Positions 8,502 through 16,163 of a stretch of 64,000 nt of DNA are shown here, piece by piece. How positions within the stretch are numbered: the first letter of the stretch is position 1; every line of letters starts with the position of its first letter. The notes beneath the pieces were generated by a model. The model was not told where the DNA came from and did not search any database. It worked only from the letters and a program-made list of their open reading frames with translations. The DNA comes from an uncultured Lachnospiraceae bacterium (GTDB lineage Bacteria > Bacillota > Clostridia > Lachnospirales > Lachnospiraceae): positions 1 through 64,000 of the forward strand of contig CAOKQK010000003.1 in NCBI GenBank assembly GCA_948470905.1. Direction: 5' to 3'. A program made the position numbers and the translations under genes.

Positions 8502-9119
8502 ATGCTTGACAGCAAGGGCTTTGATTTATGGGCGGATGGATATGATAAAAGCGTTGGCTTGTCGGATGACGATGACACTTATCCGTTTGCAGGATATAAG
8601 CAGATTTTGAATGAGATTTATAACAGAGTATTGATGAATAAAGGAAATGCGGTGTTGGATATTGGGTTTGGCACAGGTGCTCTTACAACCAGGCTGTACG
8701 GGCAGGGATGCAGGATCTGGGGACAGGATTTTTCGCAAAGAATGATCGAACTGGCAAAGGACAAAATGCCCCAGGCAAAATTGTATCAGGGAGATTTTTC
8801 CCAGGGGCTTGCGGAGGAATTGAAACAGAACAGGTATGATGCAATTATTGCAACGTATTCGCTGCATCATCTGACAGACGGACAGAAAGTCAATCTGATA
8901 AAAAGTCTTCTGCCGTTGTTGAACGATGGCGGATGTATCTACATTGGGGATGTGGCATTTAAAACCCGCGCAGAAATGGAGAACTGCAGAACCATGATTG
9001 GTGATGAATGGGATGACGAAGAATTTTATTTTGCAGCGGATGAGTTGGTCGAAGTATTCCCGTGTATGAAATTTGAACCGTTTTCATTCTGTGCCGGGTT
9101 GATGTCTTTAAAGAGATGA
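8502..9119 (+). CDS. Class I SAM-dependent methyltransferase
   Basis: 205 aa. Seen: motif I VLDIGFGTGALT (about residues 47-58), an acidic GQDFSQRMIELAK motif II, and IIATYSLHHLTD for motif IV, the usual order for small-molecule methyltransferases. Start 8502 was chosen because GGAGGACAT lies directly upstream; an in-frame TTG at 8475 has no support. It is A+T-richer than the BMC genes. Homologues of this size with an FDLWADGYD start are common and unassigned in Clostridia. No partner enzyme tells the substrate. Confidence 0.85.
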   Translation: MLDSKGFDLWADGYDKSVGLSDDDDTYPFAGYKQILNEIYNRVLMNKGNAVLDIGFGTGALTTRLYGQGCRIWGQDFSQRMIELAKDKMPQAKLYQGDFSQGLAEELKQNRYDAIIATYSLHHLTDGQKVNLIKSLLPLLNDGGCIYIGDVAFKTRAEMENCRTMIGDEWDDEEFYFAADELVEVFPCMKFEPFSFCAGLMSLKR

Positions 9120-9215
9120 ATGACAGTTTTGAGAAGACATGCCGGACTTTAAAAGAGAGATCAGCAACAGGCTGCACATGGTGCTGCTTGTGTTCACAAT
9201 TTGGGAGGTATCTTT

Positions 9216-9342
9216 GTGGGAATTTATCTGAATCCGGGGAATGATGGCTTTCGACAGGCGGTTCGGCAAATCCATGGCGCTTGCAATGCTCTCCGCATAT
9301 TATGGCTGCGGCTGTGATTCGAGAGAGTTGTTTGCGGGGCTG
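9216..9342 (+). pseudogene. Remnant of an AAA-ATPase-like (PF09820-type) protein with internal deletion
   Basis: A GTG start with GGGAGG upstream (9203-9208) encodes MGIYLNPGNDGFRQAV, the recognisable N-terminus of the AAA-ATPase-like/PD-(D/E)XK nuclease family common in Lachnospiraceae. About 50 nt on, in another frame, come RRFGKSMALAMLSAYYG and CDSRELFAGL, the family's Walker A region and what follows it. The roughly 40 codons normally between the two blocks, and the rest of the gene, are missing. The short tract is therefore a decayed copy left by an internal deletion with frame loss. Confidence 0.7.
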
Positions 9343-9389
9343 TGTCCAGGTCCCAATCCGCAGACTCTGAAAGGGGAAAAGTTACAAAT

Positions 9390-9572
9390 ATGTTTATTAC
9401 CATAACGATGCTTTTTATCGTTCTCGGCATTCTGCTGTTGTTTAAGGCAAGGAGAATGCAAAATATCAGGGGTTATATACGATACGTTGTAGGTGCGGCT
9501 GTACTTATTATTTTAGGAGTTGTACTGGCTTCCCTTTTGCTTTCCGGGCAAATCGTACTGCCGCTGTCTTGA
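9390..9572 (+). CDS. Possible small two-helix membrane protein
   Basis: 60 aa from an ATG 10 nt downstream of AAGGGGAAAAG. Two hydrophobic segments (residues about 2-18 and 29-53) flank a basic KARRMQNIRGYIR loop. It follows the AAA-ATPase remnant, in a stretch otherwise without genes. The hydrophobic pattern and ribosome site support it, but there is no family I recognise and it may not be expressed. Confidence 0.4.
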   Translation: MFITITMLFIVLGILLLFKARRMQNIRGYIRYVVGAAVLIILGVVLASLLLSGQIVLPLS

Positions 9573-9734
9573 AAAGCCCGGATCTGTACAGCAGCTGACG
9601 GCTGGAACGGTGTTTCATGGGCAGAAGGGGCTGCGAAGCAGCGGCAGGCACCGCAGGTGCGTTTTGTGAATGGCGTGGGTGGACTGTAAGCGCATCAATT
9701 TGTAGAAAACGACACAAATCCAACATTATACATG

Positions 9735-9763
9735 TTGACTTGTGTGGTATATAGACTTATAAT
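9735..9763 (+). promoter_or_regulatory. Near-consensus promoter of the second BMC block
   Basis: TTGACT (9735-9740), a 17-bp spacer and a perfect TATAAT (9758-9763), with a predicted start near 9770, 26 nt before the aldolase ATG. Just upstream, TTTGT and ACAAA (9699-9718 region) form an imperfect inverted repeat that could serve the DeoR-type regulator encoded at 19360; that link is inference. Confidence 0.85.
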
Positions 9764-9795
9764 AAGACAAGAAACAACAAACAGGAGGAATCAAA

Positions 9796-10599
9796 ATGCA
9801 AAACGAGTATGAAATCAAAAAAGAGATCTGTGACATCGGCAGAAGGATTTACAACAGGAACATGGTTGCTGCAAATGACGGCAATATTTCCGTAAAGCTC
9901 AGTGACAATGAATTCCTGTGTACACCTACCGGTGTATCCAAGGGCTTCATGACCCCTGATTATATCTGCAAGGTGGATGCCCAGGGTAATGTCATCCAGG
10001 CAAACGGCAATTTCAAGCCCTCATCTGAGATCAAGATGCACATGAGAGTATATCAGGAAAGACCGGATGTAAATTCTGTTGTACATGCTCATCCTGTATA
10101 TGCAACCAGCTTTGCCATTGCAGGCATTCCTTTGACTCAGCCCATCATGCCTGAGGCGGTTATCGCGCTGGGCTGTGTGCCCATTGCAAAGTACGGCAGA
10201 CCTTCCACTATGGAGATTCCTGACGCGGTTTCCGAGTATGTTCAGTATTTTGACGCTGTGCTGCTGGAGAGCCACGGCGCATTGACCTATTCCGATTCCC
10301 TGCTCAACGCATATCTGAAGATGGAATCTGTAGAATTCTATGCGCAGTTGCTGTATCAGTCAAGGCTTCTGGGCGGTCCTAAGGAGTTCACGCCTCAGCA
10401 GGTGGAAGAACTCTACGAGATCAGAAGACAGTTTGGCATGAAGGGACGTCATCCCGCGAACCTCTGCCCGAACCTGAAGGAAGGCAAGCCCAGCTGCCAC
10501 AACTGCGGCGGACACTGCGGCGAGCACAAGGCATCTGCGGCTTCTCCCGAGCTGGTGGCGGAGATCACCAAGAGAGTTATGGAGCAGCTTGGCAAGTAA
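9796..10599 (+). CDS. Class II aldolase (L-fuculose/rhamnulose-1-phosphate type), BMC-targeted
   Basis: 267 aa. Cleaves the deoxy-ketose 1-phosphate to dihydroxyacetone phosphate and L-lactaldehyde, the precursor of propanediol. Seen: N-terminal GNISVKL, Zn-ligand pair HAHP (residues about 96-99) and a later ESHGALT histidine, typical of the FucA/RhaD/AraD fold. About 35 extra residues follow the core: a cysteine/histidine-rich CHNCGGHCGEH stretch, then SPELVAEITKRVMEQLGK, an amphipathic helix of the encapsulation-peptide kind. A C-terminal helix on the aldolase is a known feature of GRM5 loci. First gene after the strong promoter. Which sugar phosphate it prefers cannot be told; no isomerase or kinase is in the window. 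Confidence 0.9.
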   Translation: MQNEYEIKKEICDIGRRIYNRNMVAANDGNISVKLSDNEFLCTPTGVSKGFMTPDYICKVDAQGNVIQANGNFKPSSEIKMHMRVYQERPDVNSVVHAHPVYATSFAIAGIPLTQPIMPEAVIALGCVPIAKYGRPSTMEIPDAVSEYVQYFDAVLLESHGALTYSDSLLNAYLKMESVEFYAQLLYQSRLLGGPKEFTPQQVEELYEIRRQFGMKGRHPANLCPNLKEGKPSCHNCGGHCGEHKASAASPELVAEITKRVMEQLGK

Positions 10600-10661
10600 G
10601 TCTGTCGGGAAATTAAGATGGAAGTTTTGGAAGAATTTCGGAGCAGTTTCAGGATAAGAAA

Positions 10662-11195
10662 ATGAACAATAACGAGATTGAATCAATTGTCCGGGAGGTC
10701 TTGAACAGGACTTCCGGCAGCCAGGACGCCCTCGCGCCGGAGAAGCTTACGGCGGCAAACGGAGGGCTGGTACAGACCACAATGCCTCTTGCCCTTGCGG
10801 TAAAGCTTATCGGCAGGATCGAGGAGAAGGCGGCGGAGTGGGGGATGAGAGTGGTGACGGCTGTGTCGGACGCTTCCGGCAGGCCCGTTGCAGTCCACTG
10901 CATGGACGGCGCTTACATGGGCAGCTTTGATGTGGCGCTGAACAAGACATATACGTCCATAGCGTTCCAGATGTCCACCGCAGAGCTTGGAGCTTTAAGC
11001 CGGCCGGGAGAGAGCCTTTATGGGATACAGTTCACCAATGAGGGCAGGATCGTCATCTTCGGCGGCGGTGAGGTGCTGAAGCGGGAGGGTGTCATTGTGG
11101 GGGCGCTGGGCGTCAGCGGCGGCAGCGCGAAGCAGGACACGGACCTGGCAGCCTACGGAAAATCCATTTTTGAGGAGGTAATCACGTGCTTGTAA
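10662..11195 (+). CDS. GlcG/HbpS-family protein (PduO C-domain-like) with encapsulation helix
   Basis: 177 aa. The first 20 residues (NNEIESIVREVLNRTSG) are a typical encapsulation-peptide helix, followed by a linker and a GlcG/HbpS fold: LALAVKLIGRIEEKAAEWG, SDASGRPVAVHCMDGA, then AGRIVIFGGGE-like and GALGVSGGSAKQD segments. In PduO this domain binds haem or corrinoid-related ligands; here the operon is B12-independent, so a haem, flavin or small-molecule role is open. A weak AGGATAAG precedes the start. Its last codons overlap the aldehyde dehydrogenase start by 10 nt, so translation is probably coupled. Confidence 0.85.
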   Translation: MNNNEIESIVREVLNRTSGSQDALAPEKLTAANGGLVQTTMPLALAVKLIGRIEEKAAEWGMRVVTAVSDASGRPVAVHCMDGAYMGSFDVALNKTYTSIAFQMSTAELGALSRPGESLYGIQFTNEGRIVIFGGGEVLKREGVIVGALGVSGGSAKQDTDLAAYGKSIFEEVITCL

Positions 11196-12574
11196 ACGAG
11201 AGCTTGGTACAGGACATTGTACAGGAAGTTGTAGCTAAGCTGAATATTTCTGAGCCGGCGGCAAAGTACCATGGTGTATTTACCGACATGAATGACGCCA
11301 TCGCGGCGGCGAAGAAAGCGCAGGCTGTTGTACGCAGAATGTCTCTTGACCAGAGGGAACAAATTATTTCAAATATCCGCAGGAAGACCCATGAAAATGC
11401 GGAGGCGTTGTCCAGGATGGCGGTAAACGAGACCGGCATGGGCAATGTGGGGGACAAGATTATAAAGCATCATCTGGTGGCGGACAAGACTCCGGGAACG
11501 GAAGATTTAAAGACCGTTGCCTGGTCCGGGGACAGAGGCCTGACCCTGATCGAGATGGGCCCCTTTGGCGTTATCGGTGCCATCACGCCCTGCACCAACC
11601 CCAGCGCGACTGTTATCTGTAATTCCATCGGCATGATAGCTGCAGGCAATACGGTGGTGTTTAATCCTCATCCTGCGGCAGTCAAGACGTCCATGTTCGC
11701 GCTGAACCTGATCAATGAGGCGTCCTTAGAGGCGGGCGGTCCCGACAATGTGGCATGTACCGTTGAGAAGCCTACCCTGGAGTCCAGCGATATCATGATG
11801 AAGCATAAGGATATTCCGCTGATCGCGGCAACAGGCGGTCCCGGCGTGGTGACGGCAGTCCTTTCCTCCGGAAAGAGGGGAATCGGCGCAGGCGCGGGCA
11901 ATCCCCCTGCGGTGGTTGACGAGACTGCGGATATCAGGAAGGCTGCCAGGGATATCGTCAATGGCTGTACCTTTGACAACAACCTTCCCTGCATTGCGGA
12001 GAAGGAGATCGTGGCGGTGGATTCCATTGCCGATGAGCTGATGAATTACATGATAACCGAGCAGAATTGTTATCTGGCTTCCAAGGAGGAGCAGGATAAG
12101 CTGATTGCTACGGTCCTCACACCCAAGGGACTGAACCGCAAGTGTGTGGGACGTTCTGCGAAGGTGCTGCTTGGCATGATCGGTGTCACCGTGCCCGACA
12201 ATATCCGTTGTATCGTGTTCGAGGGAGAGAAGGAGCATCCTCTGATCTCGGAAGAATTGATGATGCCTATCCTGGGCATGGTGCGCGCAAAGGATATCGA
12301 CGATGCCATCGAGAAGGCTGTGTGGCTGGAGCACGGCAACCGCCACTCTGCACACATCCATTCCAAGAACATTGACAATATCACAAAGTATGCGAGAGAG
12401 ATCGACACGGCGATCCTGGTAAAGAACGGACCTTCCTATGCGGCGCTTGGCTTTGGCGGCGAGGGCTACTGCACATTTACCATTGCCAGCCGTACCGGCG
12501 AGGGTCTGACCAGCGCGAAGTCCTTTACCAAGAGCAGACGCTGCGTCATGTCGGACAGCCTCTGCATACGTTAA
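11186..12574 (+). CDS. pduP: CoA-acylating propionaldehyde dehydrogenase (PduP-like)
   Basis: 462 aa. Oxidises propionaldehyde with NAD+ and CoA to propionyl-CoA inside the compartment. Seen: an N-terminal encapsulation helix (residues 5-18, SLVQDIVQEVVAKL), Rossmann-side GVIGAITPCTNPS, the GGPGVV nucleotide loop, the catalytic Cys269 in DNNLPCIAEKE, and C-terminal GEGLTSA. Length matches PduP/EutE (about 460 aa). The GTG start follows a strong GAGGAGGT at 8 nt and overlaps the previous gene by 10 nt. The C-terminus runs directly into the kinase-like gene 4 bp later. EutE-like use of acetaldehyde is possible but less likely in this context. Confidence 0.93.
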   Translation: MLVNESLVQDIVQEVVAKLNISEPAAKYHGVFTDMNDAIAAAKKAQAVVRRMSLDQREQIISNIRRKTHENAEALSRMAVNETGMGNVGDKIIKHHLVADKTPGTEDLKTVAWSGDRGLTLIEMGPFGVIGAITPCTNPSATVICNSIGMIAAGNTVVFNPHPAAVKTSMFALNLINEASLEAGGPDNVACTVEKPTLESSDIMMKHKDIPLIAATGGPGVVTAVLSSGKRGIGAGAGNPPAVVDETADIRKAARDIVNGCTFDNNLPCIAEKEIVAVDSIADELMNYMITEQNCYLASKEEQDKLIATVLTPKGLNRKCVGRSAKVLLGMIGVTVPDNIRCIVFEGEKEHPLISEELMMPILGMVRAKDIDDAIEKAVWLEHGNRHSAHIHSKNIDNITKYAREIDTAILVKNGPSYAALGFGGEGYCTFTIASRTGEGLTSAKSFTKSRRCVMSDSLCIR

Positions 12575-12578
12575 TCAG

Positions 12579-13124
12579 ATGATAGCCTGGATAAACGGGG
12601 CCTACGGCTCCGGCAAGAGCACTGTGGCACAGCTGTTGTGTGACAGGCTGGAGGACGGCTATATATTTGACCCGGAGGAGGTGGGCAACTGCGTCAGGGA
12701 GAGAAAGCCCAAGTCTTTGTGGAAGGATGATTTTCAGGATTATCCCTCCTGGCGCCAGGTGACATTTCTTCTGCTGAAGGAGCTTTGTGAAATGTATGAG
12801 GGCACGGTCCTTGTCCCCATGACCGTCCTGAACCAGGGGTATCTGGAAGATATCATGGGTAGATTGGAGCAGGAGGGGATTCCGGTCCTGCATTTTATCC
12901 TGATAGCAGGTAAGGAACAGATTGTATCGCGCATTCTGAAGCGGGGCGAGGACGAAGACTGCTGGTGCATGCGACAGGCAGACCGTTGTGTGGGTATTCT
13001 GGGCAAGGAGATCCGCGGCGTTCTGGTGGATACCAATGAGAAGGGGCCGGAGGCTGTGGCGGAGGAAATGATTTCCTATATACAACAGAAGGATCCGGGC
13101 GTAAAATGGAAATTGCGGCAGTAG
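12579..13124 (+). CDS. TmrB-like P-loop kinase/ATPase inside the BMC operon
   Basis: 181 aa. Seen: Walker A NGAYGSGKST (residues 6-15), FDPEEVGNCVRE near residue 31 and WKDDFQDYPSWRQ around residue 48, the blocks of the tunicamycin-resistance TmrB/AAA-kinase family, then VPMTVLNQGYLEDIMGRL and a C-terminal DRCV...VDTNEK region. It begins 4 nt after the aldehyde dehydrogenase stop with no separate ribosome site, so it depends on coupled translation. It has no encapsulation helix. A kinase of this type is not a known part of propanediol metabolism. A small-molecule phosphorylating or resistance role is possible. Confidence 0.82.
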   Translation: MIAWINGAYGSGKSTVAQLLCDRLEDGYIFDPEEVGNCVRERKPKSLWKDDFQDYPSWRQVTFLLLKELCEMYEGTVLVPMTVLNQGYLEDIMGRLEQEGIPVLHFILIAGKEQIVSRILKRGEDEDCWCMRQADRCVGILGKEIRGVLVDTNEKGPEAVAEEMISYIQQKDPGVKWKLRQ

Positions 13125-13250
13125 TTTTCACGAAATGTCGGCAGGTTTTGGCATAAATTTTGTGTCTGAGCAAAGCAAAACGGATATACAATAGAAGTAT
13201 GAAGCGGCAAATGACTGTAGAAGGCAGCTGACCGCAAAACTGCGGAATTC

Positions 13251-13371
13251 GCAGAAGCTGTGAAATGTAGAAGAGAATGTAAAATCGCAGAAGCTGTGAA
13301 GGCAGCATAAGACGTAGAACTGTAGAAGCTGTGAAAAGCAGCAGAGAATGTTGAATCGCAGAAACTGCAGA
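13251..13371. repeat. Degenerate tandem repeat upstream of the alcohol dehydrogenase gene
   Basis: Copies of GCAGAAGCTGTGAA start at 13251 and 13287, with close versions at 13322 (GTAGAAGCTGTGAA) and 13357 (GCAGAAACTGCAGA), giving a period of about 35-36 nt. A longer pair, AGAGAATGT at 13272 and 13343, shows a 71-nt higher-order period. The 277-nt gap between the kinase-like gene and the ADH gene holds this repeat and a small hairpin (CCGC/GCGG near 13232-13245); no independent promoter is clear. Confidence 0.6.
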
Positions 13372-13401
13372 AAGAAAAAGAAATAGGAAAGGAGAGCAAA
13401 A

Positions 13402-14616
13402 ATGGCTGATACAGCACAGATAGAAGAAATAGTAAAGCAGGTATTGGCAAGCATGTCCGGAAGTACGGCAGCGGCGGCGCCTGCGGCATCAGGAAGCGCA
13501 GCCGGAGGCAGCATACCCAAGACTGCACATGTGGCAATGCTCACGAGCCTGGAGCATTTTGACGTAAAGGAATTCCCCATGCCTGAGGTTGGGGATGACG
13601 ATATCCTGGTAAAGGTGGAGGGCTGTGGCGTCTGCGGTACGGATGCTCATGAGTTTAAGAGAGATCCCTTCGGACTCATCCCTGTTGCGCTTGGGCATGA
13701 GGGAACCGGCGAGATCGTAAAGATGGGCAAAAATGTCAAGAAGGACAGCGCCGGCAAGGAGCTGAAGCTGGGTGATAAGGTCGTCACCTGCATGATCTTC
13801 AAGGACAATCCGGATATTACCATGTATGACCTGAACAAGCAGAATGTGGGCGGTGCGGATGTGTACGGTCTGCTTCCCGATGACGATATCCATCTGAACG
13901 GATGGTTTTCCGATTATATCTTGATCAGGGGCGGTTCCACCGTGTTTAACGTGAGCGACCTTGACCTGTATTCCAGAGTGCTCATCGAGCCCTGCGCGGT
14001 GCTGGTTCATGCTGTGGAGAGGGCAAAGAGCACAGGGATCCTGCGCTTTAATTCCAGAGTCGTGGTACAGGGCTGCGGGCCTATCGGCCTGATCTGCATT
14101 GCGATCCTGCGCACCATGGGCATCAACAATATTGTGGCGGTGGACGGTGAGAACAAGCGTCTGGAGTTTGCCAAGGAGCTTGGCGCTTCCGACTATGTGA
14201 ACTTTAAGGATCACAAGGGAATTGAAGCACTTTCTGCGGCAGTGGCGGAGAAGTTTGAGGGGCATCTGGCAGACTTTGCGTTCCAGTGTACAGGTTCTCC
14301 GGCGGGACATTCCAATATCTATAAGTTCATCCGCAACGGCGGCGGGCTTTGCGAGCTGGGATTCTTCATCAACGGCGGCGATGCCACCATCAATCCCCAC
14401 TTTGACATCTGCTCCAAGGAGATTACAACGGTGGGTTCCTGGGTGTACACTCTGAGAGATTATGCCACCACCTTTGATTTCTTAAAGAGCGCAAAGAAGA
14501 TCGGTCTTCCCATCGACAAGCTGATCACCCATACCTATCCTCTGGAGGAGATCAACGAGGCGTTAAAGACCAATCTTGCCATGACGGGCCTGAAGATCGC
14601 AATCATCAATAAGTGA
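13402..14616 (+). CDS. Zinc-dependent medium-chain alcohol dehydrogenase, BMC-targeted
   Basis: 404 aa. Reduces propionaldehyde to propanol and regenerates NAD+ in the compartment. Seen: encapsulation helix at residues 5-17 (AQIEEIVKQVLAS), an Ala/Gly/Ser linker to about residue 36, catalytic Zn motif GCGVCGTDAHEF and GHEGTGE, and the Rossmann motif VVQGCGPIGLICIA. The region that normally carries the structural-zinc cysteine cluster is reduced (CMIFKDNPD...). Many BMC loci use an iron-type PduQ instead; this enzyme is of the GroES-like/sorbitol dehydrogenase class. GGAAAGGAG precedes the ATG. Exact substrate is inferred from position. Confidence 0.9.
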   Translation: MADTAQIEEIVKQVLASMSGSTAAAAPAASGSAAGGSIPKTAHVAMLTSLEHFDVKEFPMPEVGDDDILVKVEGCGVCGTDAHEFKRDPFGLIPVALGHEGTGEIVKMGKNVKKDSAGKELKLGDKVVTCMIFKDNPDITMYDLNKQNVGGADVYGLLPDDDIHLNGWFSDYILIRGGSTVFNVSDLDLYSRVLIEPCAVLVHAVERAKSTGILRFNSRVVVQGCGPIGLICIAILRTMGINNIVAVDGENKRLEFAKELGASDYVNFKDHKGIEALSAAVAEKFEGHLADFAFQCTGSPAGHSNIYKFIRNGGGLCELGFFINGGDATINPHFDICSKEITTVGSWVYTLRDYATTFDFLKSAKKIGLPIDKLITHTYPLEEINEALKTNLAMTGLKIAIINK

Positions 14617-14677
14617 CAACGGCCTGGACCGGCGGACAACCGGGACATAAACAGATTAAAATAGAAACGAGGAAGCC

Positions 14678-14992
14678 ATGGAAGAAGCGGTAGGACTTTT
14701 GGAGGTGTACGGGCTGGCCTGTGCTTTTATGGCGGCGGACGCGGGCTGTAAGGCGGCGGACGTCAGGCTTGAGACCTTTGACAAAAACAAACCGGCAAAC
14801 GCAGACGCACTGCCTGTGCCCTTGCTGGTGACGATCAAGTTCCGCGGAAGTGTTGCAGCGGTTGAAGCTGCCATGGAGGCAGGTGAGGCGATGGCAAAAT
14901 CCCTCACCGGAGTCGTCCAGAGGCACATCATTGCAAGACCTACCGGGGACACGGAAAAAATGTTGAAGCTGAACGCTTTTGACAAGAATTAA
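14678..14992 (+). CDS. BMC-domain shell protein (single domain)
   Basis: 104 aa. One Pf00936-type BMC domain: AVGLLEVYGLACAFMAADAG at the start, VPLLVTIKFRGSVAAVEAAM in the middle and HIIARP near the end. It carries an insert (DKNKPANADALP) between the first helix pair and the central strand, so its pore loop differs from the canonical KIGSG of the PduA-like proteins downstream. First of four adjacent single-domain shell genes. AACGAGGAAG precedes the start. Confidence 0.9.
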   Translation: MEEAVGLLEVYGLACAFMAADAGCKAADVRLETFDKNKPANADALPVPLLVTIKFRGSVAAVEAAMEAGEAMAKSLTGVVQRHIIARPTGDTEKMLKLNAFDKN

Positions 14993-15084
14993 GTACATAT
15001 TCATACCCCTGTCCGTCTCGGCGGACATCAATTCAAAACTTGGAAGTATACTTCCAAACTTTGCCGGAATGAAAGGAGAACATT

Positions 15085-15360
15085 ATGGCGCAGGAAGCAT
15101 TGGGAATGGTAGAAACAAGAGGTCTGACAGCAGCGATCGAGGCTGCTGATGCAATGACCAAGGCGGCGGAGGTAACTCTGATCGGCACCGAGAAGATCGG
15201 TTCCGGACTGGTGACAGTTATGGTGCGCGGCGATGTGGGAGCGGTCAAGGCTTCCGTAGAGACCGGTTCCGCAGCGGCAAGCAGACTTGGCGAGCTGGTA
15301 GCGGCACACGTGATCCCTCGTCCTCACACGGATGTTGAGAAGATCCTTCCCAGTATCTGA
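15085..15360 (+). CDS. Major BMC-H shell protein (PduA/PduJ-like), copy 1
   Basis: 91 aa. Forms hexamers that tile the facets. Seen: [21 protein letters not shown], pore motif EKIGSG and [17 protein letters not shown], ending in HVIPRPH. The length is that of canonical PduA/PduJ. GAAAGGAG lies 7 nt before the ATG. A second, nearly identical copy lies at 15773, separated by a different BMC gene. Confidence 0.95.
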   Translation: MAQEALGMVETRGLTAAIEAADAMTKAAEVTLIGTEKIGSGLVTVMVRGDVGAVKASVETGSAAASRLGELVAAHVIPRPHTDVEKILPSI

Positions 15361-15383
15361 TTAAATGATAAAGGAGCCGGTCA

Positions 15384-15722
15384 ATGGGCAATACATCATT
15401 AGGCTTTATTGAAATTTCAGGTGTGGTCGCGGCGGTGGACGCGCTGGATATCATGTGCAAGACTTCGGGGGTGCAGCTTGCCACCTGGGAGAGAAAGCTG
15501 GGCGGACGGCTTGTCACCATCATCATTAGAGGTGATGTGGCGGCTGTCACGGAGGCGGTGGAGACAGCGTCGAAGAAGGCAATCAAGAAGCCTGTGGCAA
15601 GCGGCGTGATCGCCAATCCCCATGAGGAGATCGTGCGGCTTGTGGACTTAAGCGCCAGCAGGTTCATGAACAAAGAATCCCGTCCGGACACGCTTGATGA
15701 ACAGACGATCAAAGAGGTTTAG
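15384..15722 (+). CDS. BMC-domain shell protein with C-terminal extension
   Basis: 112 aa. BMC domain ([46 protein letters not shown]) with about 20 extra residues after the core ([17 protein letters not shown]...). The pore region reads ERKLGGR rather than KIGSG, which would give a more basic pore. It begins 24 bp after copy 1 of the major shell gene; a ribosome site AAAGGAG is present. It may be a minor facet component. Confidence 0.92.
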   Translation: MGNTSLGFIEISGVVAAVDALDIMCKTSGVQLATWERKLGGRLVTIIIRGDVAAVTEAVETASKKAIKKPVASGVIANPHEEIVRLVDLSASRFMNKESRPDTLDEQTIKEV

Positions 15723-15772
15723 ATAAGAGTTGTCTTTATTTAATGAAAGAGAATGATCAAGGAGGAAAAGTA

Positions 15773-16051
15773 ATGGCACAGGAAGCATTAGGAATGGTAG
15801 AAACAAGAGGTTTGGTAGCGGCGATCGAGGCGGCGGACGCTATGTGCAAGGCTGCTAACGTTACTCTGGTAGGTACCGAGAAGATCGGTTCCGGACTGGT
15901 GACGGTTATGGTACGCGGTGATGTGGGAGCGGTTAAGTCTTCTGTAGAGGCAGGCGCTTCCAGCGCTTCCAAGCTGGGTGAGCTGGTCGCTACCCATGTA
16001 ATCCCTCGTCCTCATACTGACGTTGAGATGATCCTTCCCAAGGTAAAATAA
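15773..16051 (+). CDS. Major BMC-H shell protein (PduA/PduJ-like), copy 2
   Basis: 92 aa. Nearly the same as the protein encoded at 15085: the first 14 residues, the pore segment [20 protein letters not shown] and the tail [11 protein letters not shown] are identical, with scattered conservative changes (T15V, T25C, E29N and an SS/AA patch near residue 64). Start 15773 is chosen by AAGGAGG 8 nt upstream. The high expression expected of the main tile fits having two copies. Confidence 0.95.
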   Translation: MAQEALGMVETRGLVAAIEAADAMCKAANVTLVGTEKIGSGLVTVMVRGDVGAVKSSVEAGASSASKLGELVATHVIPRPHTDVEMILPKVK

Positions 16052-16163
16052 TATAACCGTATCTGAATAGTTACAAAACCTTAAAAGAGGAAAGGTTTAC
16101 GTCTGCAGGGAGCCGGGGATGAGTCCGCGGCTCTCCGGCAGGCTGTAAAAATGGAGGGAAGAC

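Noticed and set aside
13251..13371. CRISPR array
   Set aside because: Units are degenerate, about 35 nt apart with no unique spacers, and no cas genes are present. No other array was seen in the window.
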